Part shown: piece after piece, positions 1 to 10,795 of the stretch
Numbering within the stretch: the stretch's first letter is position 1
Layout: each line of letters begins with the position of its first letter
Origin: Rhynochetos jubatus
Lineage: Eukaryota; Chordata; Aves; Eurypygiformes; Rhynochetidae
Length of the DNA: 64,000 bases
Reading direction: 5' to 3'
Assembly (NCBI GenBank): GCA_027574665.1
Contig: CM050649.1
Span: forward strand, 59,486,150-59,550,149
The notes under the pieces: model-generated
Told to the model about the DNA's origin: nothing
The model's database searches: none
What the model saw: only the letters and a program-made list of their open reading frames with translations
Position numbers and translations under genes: made by a program

Positions 1-389
1 CTTTCTTGACACAGCTTTCATGAGTTCAAGACATGGCCCTAAGGAAGGTTCTGAGGCCTTCAGGAAAGTCCAGGGTAACAACTGAGATCAGTTTTTATGG
101 CTCTCTGACTGTTGGCAGTATAAGTTTGGAACAGCAGCTAGGTTTCTTGTGTCTGTTATTATATTTTTGCGTATGTAAACTATTAAATGTGAATCTTATT
201 ATGAGTGCCAAATGGATTCTTTTTTTTTTTTAATGCAGCTGACTCTATTATTTTTGCTACACATTTATGCTAAAATTTCTGACAATTTGTATGATTGACC
301 TTGTGGAAATAGATGGTAACTTTATGAATGATCATGTCTAATTATGATGAGTCAGGATTTTGAGTAACTTTACTAAAATATACTATATA
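1..389. other. AT-rich unique DNA, nothing recognised
   Basis: No coding region, RNA gene or repeat is recognised. A 66-codon open frame from position 33 has a low-complexity, hydrophobic end (…KWILFFF) that runs into a T-run, and it looks like chance. Confidence 0.5.
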
Positions 390-448
390 CTAGATGATCT
401 TATAGGTATTTTCAAACATTAGTGGTTCTGTGATTCTGTGATTCTATA
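390..448 (+). mobile_element. CR1 LINE, extreme 3' end only
   Basis: The segment reads as the terminal CR1 3' UTR: a diverged copy of the 'GACTAGATGATCTT…GGT.TCTTCCAAC' stretch followed by about two and a half copies of the octamer ATTCTGTG/ATTCTATA. Octamer-ended 3' tails are diagnostic of CR1, which lacks a poly(A) tail. Only about 60 bp remain, typical of the severe 5' truncation of CR1 insertions. Confidence 0.65.
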
Positions 449-3400
449 CTATATGCTTCTAGAACTGTAAATAATTCTCTAATAATTGTAGATTTTTATT
501 CTGACCAAATACTTGACTTCACCAACAGTAAAAAACCACTAATTAGTCCCCAGCGTATATAAAAAGAGACTACTTACATTAACCTAAACATAATGAGTTT
601 GGACTACTGTGTTGCTCTGGAGCCATAAAATGTGCTAACCTTTTTCCTCACAGGATTGATGGACCTCATCTATATTGGGTGGCAGAACATATGTTAAGGG
701 ATTGCAAGCTGATGTTATAAAACACAGAGAGTGACATGACAGTGGACTGTGCTCCTGCATTTGAGAACATCTTGGCAGATAAGAGAGATAGTGGAGAACA
801 ATCTGACATTTATCTGCATTTGAAAAAACCTTTTGAGAAAGTCCATCACAAAAAATTCAAAGGTTATGTTAGCAGTTAACAGATAAGAAGTAAAGCCACG
901 ATTGACCCTGTGGGATTGCTTAATTAAAAAAAAAAAAACAAAACATTGACTAGGAATAGGGACATTAGGAAAGCTGAAATGTTCTAACAATGCTGTGGAG
1001 AGACAAAATTTCCCAAGAACAGAATAATTTTATGTTATTCATAGTTAAAGAAGATGATCAAGAATGAACCGCTCAAATAACAAAATAAGGACTCTTTTAG
1101 TACGTTTCTTTGGTTCTCTCTTTCTTTTTCCCATTGAATAGAAAATTGTATAAGAAAATAAGCCAATAAATAGTGGAAAAATGTGTTTCAGTGGAAGCTG
1201 TAATTTTGCTGCCTAGTCTTTAAAAAAGTTAATATATGCCGCCAGCTGATTCTGCTTAAGAAAAAATCTCAGAAAGGCTGTGCATCTGTTATTGATAGGA
1301 TGATACTAATCTACTCAGTAAATCCTGCGAAGAAATGCTATGAATTCAAATTCAGTTATTTTTTCTTCCAAGAAAAAGTCTATGTTGTGTTTTCGTGGGG
1401 AGCTCACACACACTCTTCACATCAATGATTTTGGAATACAGAAGTCTTGAGTTATAAAAACAGTCATTCCAGATAAGTTTTCTCTTGGAGTGAGAAATTT
1501 TTGCAGTATTAAAATATGTTGAGCCAATCTTTGATTCTGCTAAAGTCAAGGGAGAATTATGCCATTGCCATCAATAGGACCAGGATTTAGCCTCATGTGT
1601 TTATGGATCAGAAATCCTTTAAACAAACACTGCATCATGTTTACACAGATTGCTAATCCACTTCTCTGAACCAAAACACAATTCCACTTTCCGTTTTTGT
1701 TTGCTCCTTTCTCAAGCAAAAGAAGCATTACAGAAGTCAATAAACAATGTCATTCCGTTCACAGTAAACATGCTCTATTTTCAGAGAGAATGACTGCAAA
1801 ACATCATCCTTGCTTTTTATCTCTGAACATGCCAAAACAAAGTTTGAGAGCATCTGAATAAGTAAAAGCTTATATCTATTTTATTTTTTCTTATTCAGTA
1901 AGTTGTACTGGATACAGAAAGTGGTTGGTTCATTTAATATTTGTTCTTAATTTTTTCAGGTCACAAAAGATGTCATATAATTCATCATTTAAAGTAGCCT
2001 GTATCATAATATTACAGTAATGAAATTTTTAGGTACATTTTGATACTCTATGAATCTCTTTTTCTGAGATAGCATAACTCAGAGTTTTGATAAACCATTT
2101 ATCAGTGGAGGAATATTTAGGCTTTGGGAAAAAAAATTCTCTAGGAGCAGAAATGAAGATTCTGTGAAGTTCTTTACCTTTTTTTTTAAATCACTTTACA
2201 TTATGTGATCACGAAAGGACCTTGTGACATTGGCAGTTTAACTAACATTTTAGTAATTTCCAGTGCAGCCATATAATTTCCCCAAATAGATGTATCATCT
2301 ACAAAGTTTCCCACCAGAGTCCTTTAGAAGTCACCTTCTCTGCAGTTTCTCCAGTACCTCTCACTCTTTTGTAAGATATTTATTGTGTAGTACACTAAGA
2401 ATATTTTCTTGTTTACATAATTTTTATTCTAGTGAAACTTTATCAATTTACTGGCATTAGTTAAATGAATATCTCACATCTCAGAAGTCAAGCCCATACT
2501 TAAGTGATTTGAAGATATTGACCACAATAAAACTAACTGCATTACTATTATTTGATTGAGCAGAGCAAGTATTTGTACATTAATCTTTGATCCCTTTTTC
2601 CAAAGACCCTCTTTAAACTTAGTTAATCATATCCAGGAGACATTGCTTTAATTCCCTGGCCAGAAATAAGTCAAAATTTTGCTGTCATTAGTCTCCACAA
2701 TTTTAGTTCCATATAAAATAACTCTTGGTTTGTCTAGCTAAAGTACCTGTGATGCAGCAACGGGTATGAAATGCAGTTTCTAGTCAAACCACCTATCTTT
2801 TAATTGAGTATAAATGTCAGAAAAACTCATGTGTATGTATGTATGTGTAAGAAAACCCTTCATTTTTGCTCTGGAAAAAAAAACCAAACATAGAATCATA
2901 CATTTAATTTCATCATTTTCTTCATCAGTGTCTGGGTAATCCATTTATCTGTACTCGTCTACAACTTGGTCCTGATTTCTGTAAATGTTTAGCATAAATG
3001 AAACACAAGAGGTAGAGGAGGCATTTGACATCAATACACAATTTTTTTTCTCATTCTCATACTTTCCTTGTTAACATTGCACTTTAGTAACTGGTAAAGA
3101 AATGCAGGAAATTTTAGTGTAAACCAGAATTAAAGGCAAGATTCTCCTTGTAAGGTTATTTCCTTTCTAGTTTTTGCCATAGCTCAAACTCACAGTACAA
3201 ATAGACAAAATATTGTTATCTAATCTTTCACCTGAAAGACTTTTCTGAAGAAGTTATGAATTTTATACCTTAGTCAGTTTCACTCGTTCCTACAATCCTA
3301 TGCATAATCACATGTTTCGTCACTGATTTTACATAAAGCAGGGATAGTCTTACAGTCTTTCAGTAGAAACAGTCTTCCTGTGGAAGGAGCTGTGACAGTG

Positions 3401-6400
3401 AAAGCTGGACTAGGATTGATACTGATGAAGAGAGCAGAGATTTGCGTTGGTGAAGCAGGGAACAACAAAATGAGGGAAGCAGAATTGCAGTTATTATTGC
3501 CTGAAGTTCAGTGATGATGGCAAAAATTACTAGAAAAGTCCCATTGAACAGAGACTATTTCTATCATGTGTGTGGATGAAACATTAAAAAGGTTATAAAA
3601 GATGAAGGGCTGAACACCTGTGATCCGAAACCATAATTCTTCTTCCCTTTGTACTTGTTCGTTTCGAGCTCCTCTTCTCTGCAGAATCACATTTAAATTA
3701 GAGGACTGACGAGCTGTTGTGTGTCTGAAGTTATCAGTGGTGTATGATCATAATTCACAACACATTGACTCCACTGGGATTTGCACATATGATGCATTTT
3801 GACCTTTGGCTATTATTTACTGAAAAAAATAATCTTTGAAACCTCTCATCCTCTTGGTTTATAGCTTGCCCTTTCAGAGGTTTTCAGTCTGCTTCACCTT
3901 GATTCAAATTTTGATTTTATTTCTTACTGAAAGAGAAAAATTCCCACCTAGATCATACAAAATGTTTCTTCAATCCTGCACTCTTTCCTCATTAAGCAAA
4001 TTAATATTTTGATACTGTATAAAATAAAAACATTACAGTTTTCATAAGAAAAAATATTACAAAAATTTATTTTAAGTAATATCAGAGTCCCTTTGTTTTC
4101 TCACATTCAAATTATCTTCTGAACTGATATGCAAGGAATTAGTGAGTAGGTTTGGTCCCATTTAAAATAGCATTTTTGTTCAATGGGCCTTTCTTTAATG
4201 AGTGAAAGAAATTTGTCCATGCCTACAAATTAAGTCTGTATAAACACTTCTGCTACGGGATTTTTGTTTGTTTATCTTTCCCTACTGACTTTTATGAAAT
4301 CAAAATCAGTCAATGCAATTTTACTGGTAAATACCTAAAAGGATGTTTGTGGTATAATTCTCATTGTGATGAATCAGGTTTATGAGATTCAGTCTCTAAC
4401 TAAGAACTACAGTTAGTACCAACAGCCATAGTTCTTAATTTTTATATTGACAATTTTTCTTAATTCTTGACTTCTCAATGGGTAAAACCAGTTTATTGTA
4501 ACAGCAAACTCCACCTTCACTCAGGATTAACAATGTGGAGGGAGGAGTTTGGGGCGAGGCTGGAGCACTGTTCCCATGCCATTACTATACGGTGCATAAT
4601 ATGTTGCATTGCCTGAATTTCCATAAATGCAGCTCATGGAAATCACCCCATAGTCACCTTGCAGGGCTACTTGTTTTATGGTACCAGGTCAATGAGACTA
4701 AATTTCCAGGGTATACCCAGTGTGGTCACTTGACAGAAAGCCAGACAAGGCACCTTTAATTCTGGGGGAAAACAGTACAGATAGGTAGAATTGCTTAAGA
4801 AAATCACATTAAGCAAGCATACTGGTATGCTGTGGAATTTTTGCTTCAGATTGTATTAGGCAAATATATTTCTAAGTATGTTTATATTTTTACCTGGTTA
4901 CCGTGAAATCTCAATGACATATTATATGACACAATCAAAAGCAGTGTAGTGAAGATTTGAATAAGCTTTCGAGGTCTAGATGTAGTGCTGTGTAAACTGA
5001 AAACCTGCATTTTAATGATTTAGGGAATTGTTTTATTTCAGATGCATGCAGATTTCTGTTGTTCCGTACCCCTTCATTCTGCATCAACGCATAAATATAT
5101 GAACTTTTACAGCCTTCACAGTGTGTCCTTTCACAGTCCTCTGGCTTCTGAGATAACCAGCATTGCGTCCCACAGTGCACTGCAAGAAAGACTGTAGGAT
5201 GCAAGTTAACAGTAGGATGCAGTGCATGCATTTATGTTCTTGGATGGAAGGTAAAGTAAAATTTTAGGATTATATATCCTTAAAATACTTGACCTGGGGT
5301 GAAACGAATCATTTTCCCTGTTTCTAAAGCTGGCGCAGATAAGCCTTCTCCTGCTGGATTGATGAGGTTTACTACTGCTACACTAAAGATGTTCTTTCAG
5401 CCAGATTTACCAAGCTGTTAGTAACCTGCAAACTTCACAACTAACATTCTGTATAAAGCATTTCCATGTACAAAATGAAGTGTAAGTGTTATGCTTATGA
5501 TATGAGGGCTGGCAAATCTTCAAAGTCCTATCTGTTTACATATGCCAAGGTTTGTATTTCGGAATAAAAGGAGACTGTAAAGCTGAAATATAGTTGAGGA
5601 ATTTCTTATTGAAATGGGGTGGCAAGCTCTTAATACTAACAAATAAATTGAATTTTTATACAAAGCTCTATGATCGTTAAAGGACAAAGTCTTGCTCTAG
5701 AGTTGTGGGCATATTAAATTCTGCAGACCAACAATTTCAAAGTGTTCAAACACATAAAGCTTTTTTTGTGAAATATGTTTCATTTACGCCAAGTATTTTA
5801 TTTACTTCTATGTTTGGGCTGCAATGACTTCATATGAAAGGGAGGAGAAAGAGGATTTTATGCAGCATGTAATAACCCCCATACAGGAAACAGCCTGATT
5901 TTAATGACACTTGTTTATTATTGGAGGTAGCCCAATCAATTATATTGAAACTGCTTTGCATCTGCCAAAGAACTGATTTTTTATTTAGTGTCTTCCATGT
6001 TCATTTTTGTAGACCGTAAAGCAACGTGGCTGTTTTGCACTGAGGGTGAAGCCTAGCCACCAAACAAATTTATCAAGGGGTGAAAAAATGCTAAACATCT
6101 ACAGTATGGTAAATGAGCTGACCTGGAGATTGCACTACTCTGGCTAGATTAATTGTGTTGTTTGAGACAGGTTATATATTTCTCTGCTGTTTTGTACTTG
6201 CCTGTACAGATAGCCAGAGTCAAGTGCAATGCTCTCTTTGCCCTCCCTGGTGTGTATTGCCTGCTGATCTGCTTCTTTGTGCAAGCTGTAAATGCCTTTT
6301 CAAGTTATGTTGATTCTGCCTTGCAAAGGTCCCATGGGCCTGGATATCACAATTTCTCTCTGCACCTGTGCTAGGATCATAGTTGCTCTTGGATGCCCTT

Positions 6401-7068
6401 ATGCTGAAAGAAAAAGGTCAGATCCTGCAAAGGGCAATTCAGGTTAGTTAATTATCCTCTCACTGTGCTTATATACACTATACAATATGAAAATGCATAG
6501 ACCCTTTGAAGAGGTGACCCCTCAAAGTGCATGGGACCCAGGCTTTTAAGGTAATTATAAGTAGTTATGATGACCTGGGATGGATTTAGGCCTCCAGATA
6601 TACATTCAAGAATGCTGAAAACTTCCTTGCAGGAGGTATCTTTTATGCCTAATTATGCTTAAAACTTTGACCTACCTGCTATATAAAATGTTCATTTATT
6701 TATAGTTGTTTCTGGAAATAGGTGATTTGTCTGTACAGAGCTGCAGGAACAGCTTCACAGGTACATTTGATTAATTATGTTCTTGATTATAGTATATATT
6801 TATAGATGGAAAGGCAGAGGTTTTGAGAAAGATCTAGTGATAAGAAAGTAATTGATTCTATTTCAGTTGTTCATCAGAGAGTTCAAAAATAAATAATTTG
6901 TTTAAAAGGAAGCTAGCGGATCTCTGCGTAGTCTGGTCTCTAGGAAATTTCTTTTTTTTTTTTGAGACTCAGGGTGTGCAGAAGAACACTGTGTTGATGG
7001 GACTGCACCAGTCTCCATCTGATCTATAAAGCCTTGATGTGTTGTACCTTTCTTCCCTCTCCCTTCAG
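449..7068. other. AT-rich unique DNA without recognised genes
   Basis: About 6.6 kb of AT-rich sequence. Open frames here are short (98 codons or fewer), lie on both strands and show no recognisable domain. A short (GTAT)n run lies near 2826-2845 and there are several T or A runs of 8-13. A splice-acceptor-like pyrimidine tract ending CACAG occurs near 640-653, but no donor or open frame follows it. I see nothing else. Confidence 0.5.
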
Positions 7069-7149
7069 AAGGAGCAGTTCCTCCCCAGGAAAAGATGGAT
7101 TTCCACTATTCTGGCCCCCTTCTTCCAGGAGAATCCATCTGAACTTACC
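7069..7149 (+). other. Candidate 81-bp exon (splice-competent segment)
   Basis: A pyrimidine-rich tract ending CCCTTCAG lies immediately before 7069 and a consensus donor GTGAGT begins at 7150. The enclosed 81 bp equals 27 codons. The segment is visibly richer in G+C than its flanks. Phase 0 is open throughout (begins KEQFLPRKRW), and the next phase is also open (RSSSSPGKDG). The third phase, which begins GAVPPQEKMDFHYSGP, reaches a TGA just before the donor. I do not recognise the peptide in any phase. It could be a small coding exon, a non-coding RNA exon, or a chance pairing of splice-like sites. It lies in otherwise featureless DNA about 450 bp upstream of a CR1 cluster. Confidence 0.25.
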
Positions 7150-7602
7150 GTGAGTGTTGCAGGAAGTTAGCAAAATGAGAAAGAATGTATAAGTAATGCA
7201 TCAGCCACCACGTGGAGCCATAAAATCCTCTTCTGTGAAACAGCATTAACTTTTTCCCCAAAAGGAGGAGTGAAGTTGTAAAATCTTACAATGTTTAACC
7301 ATGCAAAAGTAAACCAGATAGGAAACACCATATATCCACAGATTGTATTGGTGGAAACACTTATATTGATAGGAAAGAATTTCGGCAGGACAACTTCTAG
7401 CAGAAAATTAATCAATTAAATTTAAAATATTTTGTGGAAACCAGTTTATTTCAAATAATGTAATATAAGAATTTTATTTAATATGATTCATTAGTATTTT
7501 AATGATGTTCATATTTCTCAGATTAAAGTTTTAAATCTTATTAAAGTGTTTTTTTATTTTTGCAAATTGAAACAAAAGTGATTTTCACAATGAGGATAGT
7601 CA
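7150..7602. other. AT-rich unique DNA, nothing recognised
   Basis: Strongly AT-rich, with T-runs near 7540-7560. The 82-codon minus-strand open frame (7167-7415) has no recognisable domain and is probably chance. Confidence 0.5.
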
Positions 7603-7757
7603 AGCGGTGGAGCAGTTTGCTCCAGGTGTTTGTGTATTCTCCTCAGAATGTTTTTAAGACTGGGCTGGAGCAAGAACTGAGCAGAATGGTCTGACCTCAG
7701 AGCTGGCCTTGCTTTGGGCAGGGGATTGGATGAGAGACCTTCTGAGTTTGTTCTCAG
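7603..7757 (+). mobile_element. CR1 LINE 3' fragment
   Basis: The sequence follows the CR1 3' region. It starts with GCGGTGGAGCAG, continues through a 'GTTTTTAAGACTGGGCTGGA' block, and ends with the 'CTGACCTCAGAGCTG' and 'GGATTGGATGAGAGACC' blocks, the degenerate counterpart of the CR1 'TTGGACTAGATGACCTCC' terminus. It lacks a clear octamer tail, and its right edge abuts a second CR1 that begins in the endonuclease region. The boundary at about 7757 is judged by eye. Confidence 0.65.
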
Positions 7758-8099
7758 ACTGCAATAGCCTGTATGGATTCAGAATATTTGGGAAGGATGG
7801 GCTGGGGCAGCAAGGAAGGAGAATTACCAATTATGTAAGAGAGGAGCATGGATGCATGGAGCTTTGCCATGGGACAGGCAATGAACTACTTGAGTTTGTG
7901 AGTCAGGATTATCAGGCAGAGTAATGTCAGTGATGTGGGTGTCTGCGACAGAGCACCTGGTCAGGAGGAAGAGGTTCTTACCGGAGAACCTTTTTCCTGA
8001 AGAACAGGCAAAAAGCAGGATCCCAACCCTGGATTTTAGAAGACCACACTTTGTCCTGTCCGTGCATCTTCTTGGAAGAATCCCATGAGACATGGTCCT
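7758..8099 (+). mobile_element. CR1 LINE, endonuclease region, left part of an interrupted copy
   Basis: Reads as the CR1 ORF2 endonuclease coding region. Positions about 7788-7920 encode GKDGLGQQGRRITNYVRE followed by MELCHGTGNE, matching the 'RKD…GGGVALYVRE…MELCLG' region of avian CR1 ORF2. A large part of the endonuclease is then missing: near 7960-8010 the sequence jumps from the 'ACCTGGTCAGGAGGAAGAGG' part to the 'GCAAAAAGCAGGATC' part some hundreds of bases further along the consensus. The copy is broken at 8099 by an LTR insertion and resumes at 8772-8778. It is degenerate and non-functional. Confidence 0.8.
8094..8099. repeat. Target-site duplication GGTCCT, left copy
   Basis: GGTCCT sits directly before the TG of the LTR at 8100. 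The identical hexamer follows the LTR at 8772-8777. In the CR1 consensus only one copy is expected here, so this is a duplication made on insertion. Confidence 0.8.
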
Positions 8100-8771
8100 T
8101 GTCTTAGTCTATATTTTGCACCAGTTAGTCTATACTTTCCTTCACCCCGTAATACATCAAGCTGAATAGGTGGTGCCAACCCAGTGCCCGTGGCACAGAA
8201 AACCAGCAGGGAAGGGGTGGGGATGTAGATGGAAAGGGTTACAGTTGGGCATGACCCGGAAGGGGGAAGGGTCCAGGGGGGCTTCTGGCCAAGGGGTCAG
8301 GGGCTTTTTTGTTGTGGGGACCTCATGGCAAGTGCTGGGTGCTCAGCACAAAGAGAGCGTCTTTTGTCAGACAGATTGATCCAGGAGTAGGGGTCTGAAA
8401 GTGTTTTTTCTTTTGCTCTCCCTGCTCTCGGCTCCCAGGTTCATTGAGGTGGGGGTTGCTCCCTTCGTTTTGGTTTCTTTTTCCTTTCTTGGGGTTTTTG
8501 GATTTATATTCCTGTCTTGCCTGGAATCTGGCTGTGTCCATCCACGTGTGGTGAGATACTGTATCATTTGTTCTTTTTTTTTTTTTCTGTTCTTTAAATT
8601 ACTTATTAGCACTAGTATTGTTAGTAACCCCCTAAGTTTCATTTATATGATTAAATAGTTCTTAACTCCTACGGGCTTTTCCTTGGTTTTTTTTTCCTCC
8701 GACCCTTCCTCACTGGGAGTGGGGTGCGAGGGTTGGAGTGGTAGAGTGACTTGTTGTGCTAAAACTACGAC
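8100..8771 (+). mobile_element. Solo LTR of an endogenous retrovirus (ERVL-like) inserted in CR1
   Basis: A 672-bp insertion interrupts a CR1 whose two halves join in register once it is removed. It starts TGTCTTAG and ends GCTAAAACTACGAC, close to the GGCTAAACCACGACA terminus of the common avian ERVL-type LTRs, apparently without its last A. An ATTAAA polyadenylation signal lies at 8650-8655, followed by a T-rich stretch and a GGGAGTGGGGTG block, which is U5-like order. These place the element on the plus strand. No internal retroviral region is present, so it is a solo LTR left by LTR-LTR recombination. The duplication is 6 bp, where ERVL elements usually make 5, so class assignment is tentative. 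Confidence 0.8.
8650..8655 (+). terminator. LTR polyadenylation signal ATTAAA
   Basis: ATTAAA lies about 120 bp before the LTR 3' end and is followed by a GT/T-rich stretch, as expected at the R/U5 border. It is likely a relic with no demonstrated activity. Confidence 0.45.
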
Positions 8772-8777
8772 GGTCCT
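8772..8777. repeat. Target-site duplication GGTCCT, right copy
   Basis: Identical to 8094-8099. It directly follows the LTR end, and the CR1 sequence resumes with GGAGAGAAGAGAGG. Confidence 0.8.
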
Positions 8778-9048
8778 GGAGAGAAGAGAGGTCCAGAAGA
8801 ACTTTCTGGTACTCAACAATCACCTGGTCAAAGTTTGAGTATGGTCTGTCCTGGTGAGCAGGAAATCAAGTAAATTTGTCAGAAGGCCTGCACAGATGAA
8901 CAAGGGTCTTGTGACAAAATTCAGATGTAAAAAAGAAGTTTACAAGAGGTAGAAACATGGACACACAGCCTGGAAAGAATATAGAAATGTTGTTGGGAGT
9001 AGGGATGGTGTTAGGAAAGCCAAACCCCACCTGAATCTGCCAAGGCAC

Positions 9049-9306
9049 TTGAAGGGACATAAACATTTCTACAGATATATCAGCAACAAAAGGAAGGTTA
9101 AAAAGAATGTGTGCCTCCCTCTGAATGGGGCAGGGGAACCGGTGACAAAGGAAATGCAGAAGGCCAAGATACTCAATGATTTCCTTGACCCAGTCTTTAC
9201 TGGATTTCAGAACCTGATATCTTTGAGGCCATTCAGAAAGTCTGAAACAACGAATATTTACGTCCAGTGCAGAAGTGTCCAATTAAGAAACATTTACATA
9301 AACTGA
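9049..9306 (+). pseudogene. CR1 ORF2 linker fragment
   Basis: An 85-codon open stretch whose first 55 residues match the CR1 ORF2 region between endonuclease and reverse transcriptase (FYRYISNKRKVKKNV, NGAGEPVTKEMQKAKILNDF, DPVFTG). The rest drifts out of the ancestral frame. The start is simply the first Met in the frame, not a true initiation site. It is part of the CR1 at 8772-10795. Confidence 0.7.
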
Positions 9307-9567
9307 ATGGACATAAGTCTAAGGGACCTGGCAGGATGTACCAACAAGATCTGAGGGAGCTGGCTGATGACACTGAGAGGCCACTCTTGATTATCTGTGT
9401 AAGGTCATGGTGTTCAGGAGAGATTGCAAAGGACTAGAAGAAAGCAGATGTTGTCCCTACCTTCAAGAAGGCAAAACGGAAGATTCAGGGAACTACAACC
9501 CTGTAAGACTCATTTCAGTCCTTAGGCATGTGACAAAGCAAATCCTTCAAAAATAATTTCTAGACAT

Positions 9568-9946
9568 ATGAAGGACAAGAAGGTGATGGAGATCCATCAG
9601 CATGGATTTACAAAAGGGAAATCTTGCTTAATCAACTGTGATGAGATGACAGGCTCAGTGGATGAGAGGAGGGCAGTGGATATTGTTTGTCTTGAGTTTA
9701 GCAAGGTTTTTTACTCTGTTTCCAGTAATATGGTCATAGAAAAATTAATGAAGTACAGGCTAGATAAAAAGATGGTGAGGTGGATTAAAAAATGTCTGAA
9801 TTGCTGGCATCAAAGGTTTGTAATAAGCAGAGTCTGAGATCAGACAATAGCGGTGTACACCAGGGGTATATTTAATATTGTAACATGGTTTAGTATCTTC
9901 ATCAATGATTTGGATGATGTCTCTACGTACACCCTCAGCAGATTAA
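9568..9946 (+). pseudogene. CR1 reverse transcriptase fragment, catalytic site lost
   Basis: Residues 10-18 of the open stretch (HQHGFTKGK) are the RT block QxGFxKGxSC. Residues 38-50 (VDIVCLEFSKVFY) correspond to RT motif A, normally LDFSKAFD. Here the first Asp is Glu (codon 9694-9696) and the second is Tyr (codon 9712-9714). The stretch ends at a TGA (9835-9837). The FINDLDD block follows in a shifted frame at about 9897, and the ADD motif reads Asp (9941-9943) then stop (9944-9946), with about 7 bases missing just before it. The enzyme cannot be active. RT normally copies CR1 RNA at the nicked target. Confidence 0.8.
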
Positions 9947-10795
9947 ACAAAGCTGGGAAGAGTGGCTGATACCACAGCCATAACCACATAGTTATGCTGC
10001 CTCAACAGATGGGCCCTGACTGGCTGGAGAACTGAGCAGACCACAATCTTGCAAAGTTCACCCAGAGGTAATGTCAAGTCCTGCACCTGGGGAGGAGTAA
10101 CCGCAGGCACAAGTACAGGCTGGGGGATGAATGGCTGGAAAGTAGCTCTACAAGACAAGGACCTGGGGGTCCTGGTGGACAGCAAGCTGATCATGAGTGA
10201 ATGATATGCCCTTGCAGCAAAGGTGGCCAACAGGACACCCTGGGCTGCATTAGGAGGTACATAGCCAGGAGGTTGAGGGAAGTGATCCTTCCCTTTTCCT
10301 CAGCACTGGTGAGACACATCTGGACTGCTGTGTCCAGTTCTGGGCTCCCCACTATGAGACACATGGACTTACTGGAGAGAGTGCAGCAGAAAGCCACTAA
10401 GATGATTAAGGGACTAAAGCATCTCTCCTATGTAGAAAAGAAGGCTCAGGGAGATCTTACCAAACTGATGAACACCTGAAGGGAGGGAATATAGAAGATG
10501 GAGACAGATTCTTCTCAGTGTTGCCCAGTGACAGAACACAAATATGTTCAGGCGATGGGCACAAACTGAAACACAGGAGGATCCCTCTGAACATCAGGAA
10601 ACATTTTTTCACTCTGAGGAAGACCAAGCACTGGCACAGGTTTCCCAGAGAGGCAAGTTTCCTTGGCAGCATTCAAAACATGACTGTACATAGCCAAGAG
10701 CGACTTGCTGTATCTGACCCTGTTTTGCAGGTGATTGGACTAGAGACCTCCTTAGCTGTCTTTCAGCCTCAGCCACCCTCTAATCTTGTAGTTCT

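Larger units (their letters stand above)
8772..10795 (+). mobile_element. CR1 LINE, right part of the interrupted copy (RT to 3' end)
   Basis: Continues the CR1 broken at 8099. Successive blocks follow CR1 ORF2: the post-endonuclease linker (…HFYRYISNKRKVKKNV…GAGEPVTKE, about 9060-9150), the RT region (…HQHGFTKGKSC, VDIVCLEFSKVF; 9595-9715), the FINDLDD block (about 9897-9918), the C-terminal region (LERVQQKATKMIKGLKHLSY, 10368-10427) and the 3' portion with a 'GATTGGACTAGAGACCTCC' terminus near 10733-10752. Frames shift repeatedly. RT motif A has lost both acidic residues, and the second Asp codon of the ADD motif is a stop. About 2 kb survives on this side of the LTR. The 3' octamer tail is too worn to define exactly, so the right edge is approximate. 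Confidence 0.85.

Noticed and set aside
640-720. Acceptor-like tract followed by a short ATG frame
   Set aside because: No donor, and the frame ends after 12 codons.
8866-9282. 138-codon minus-strand open frame
   Set aside because: Antisense of the CR1 ORF2 linker; the sense strand carries the recognisable protein.
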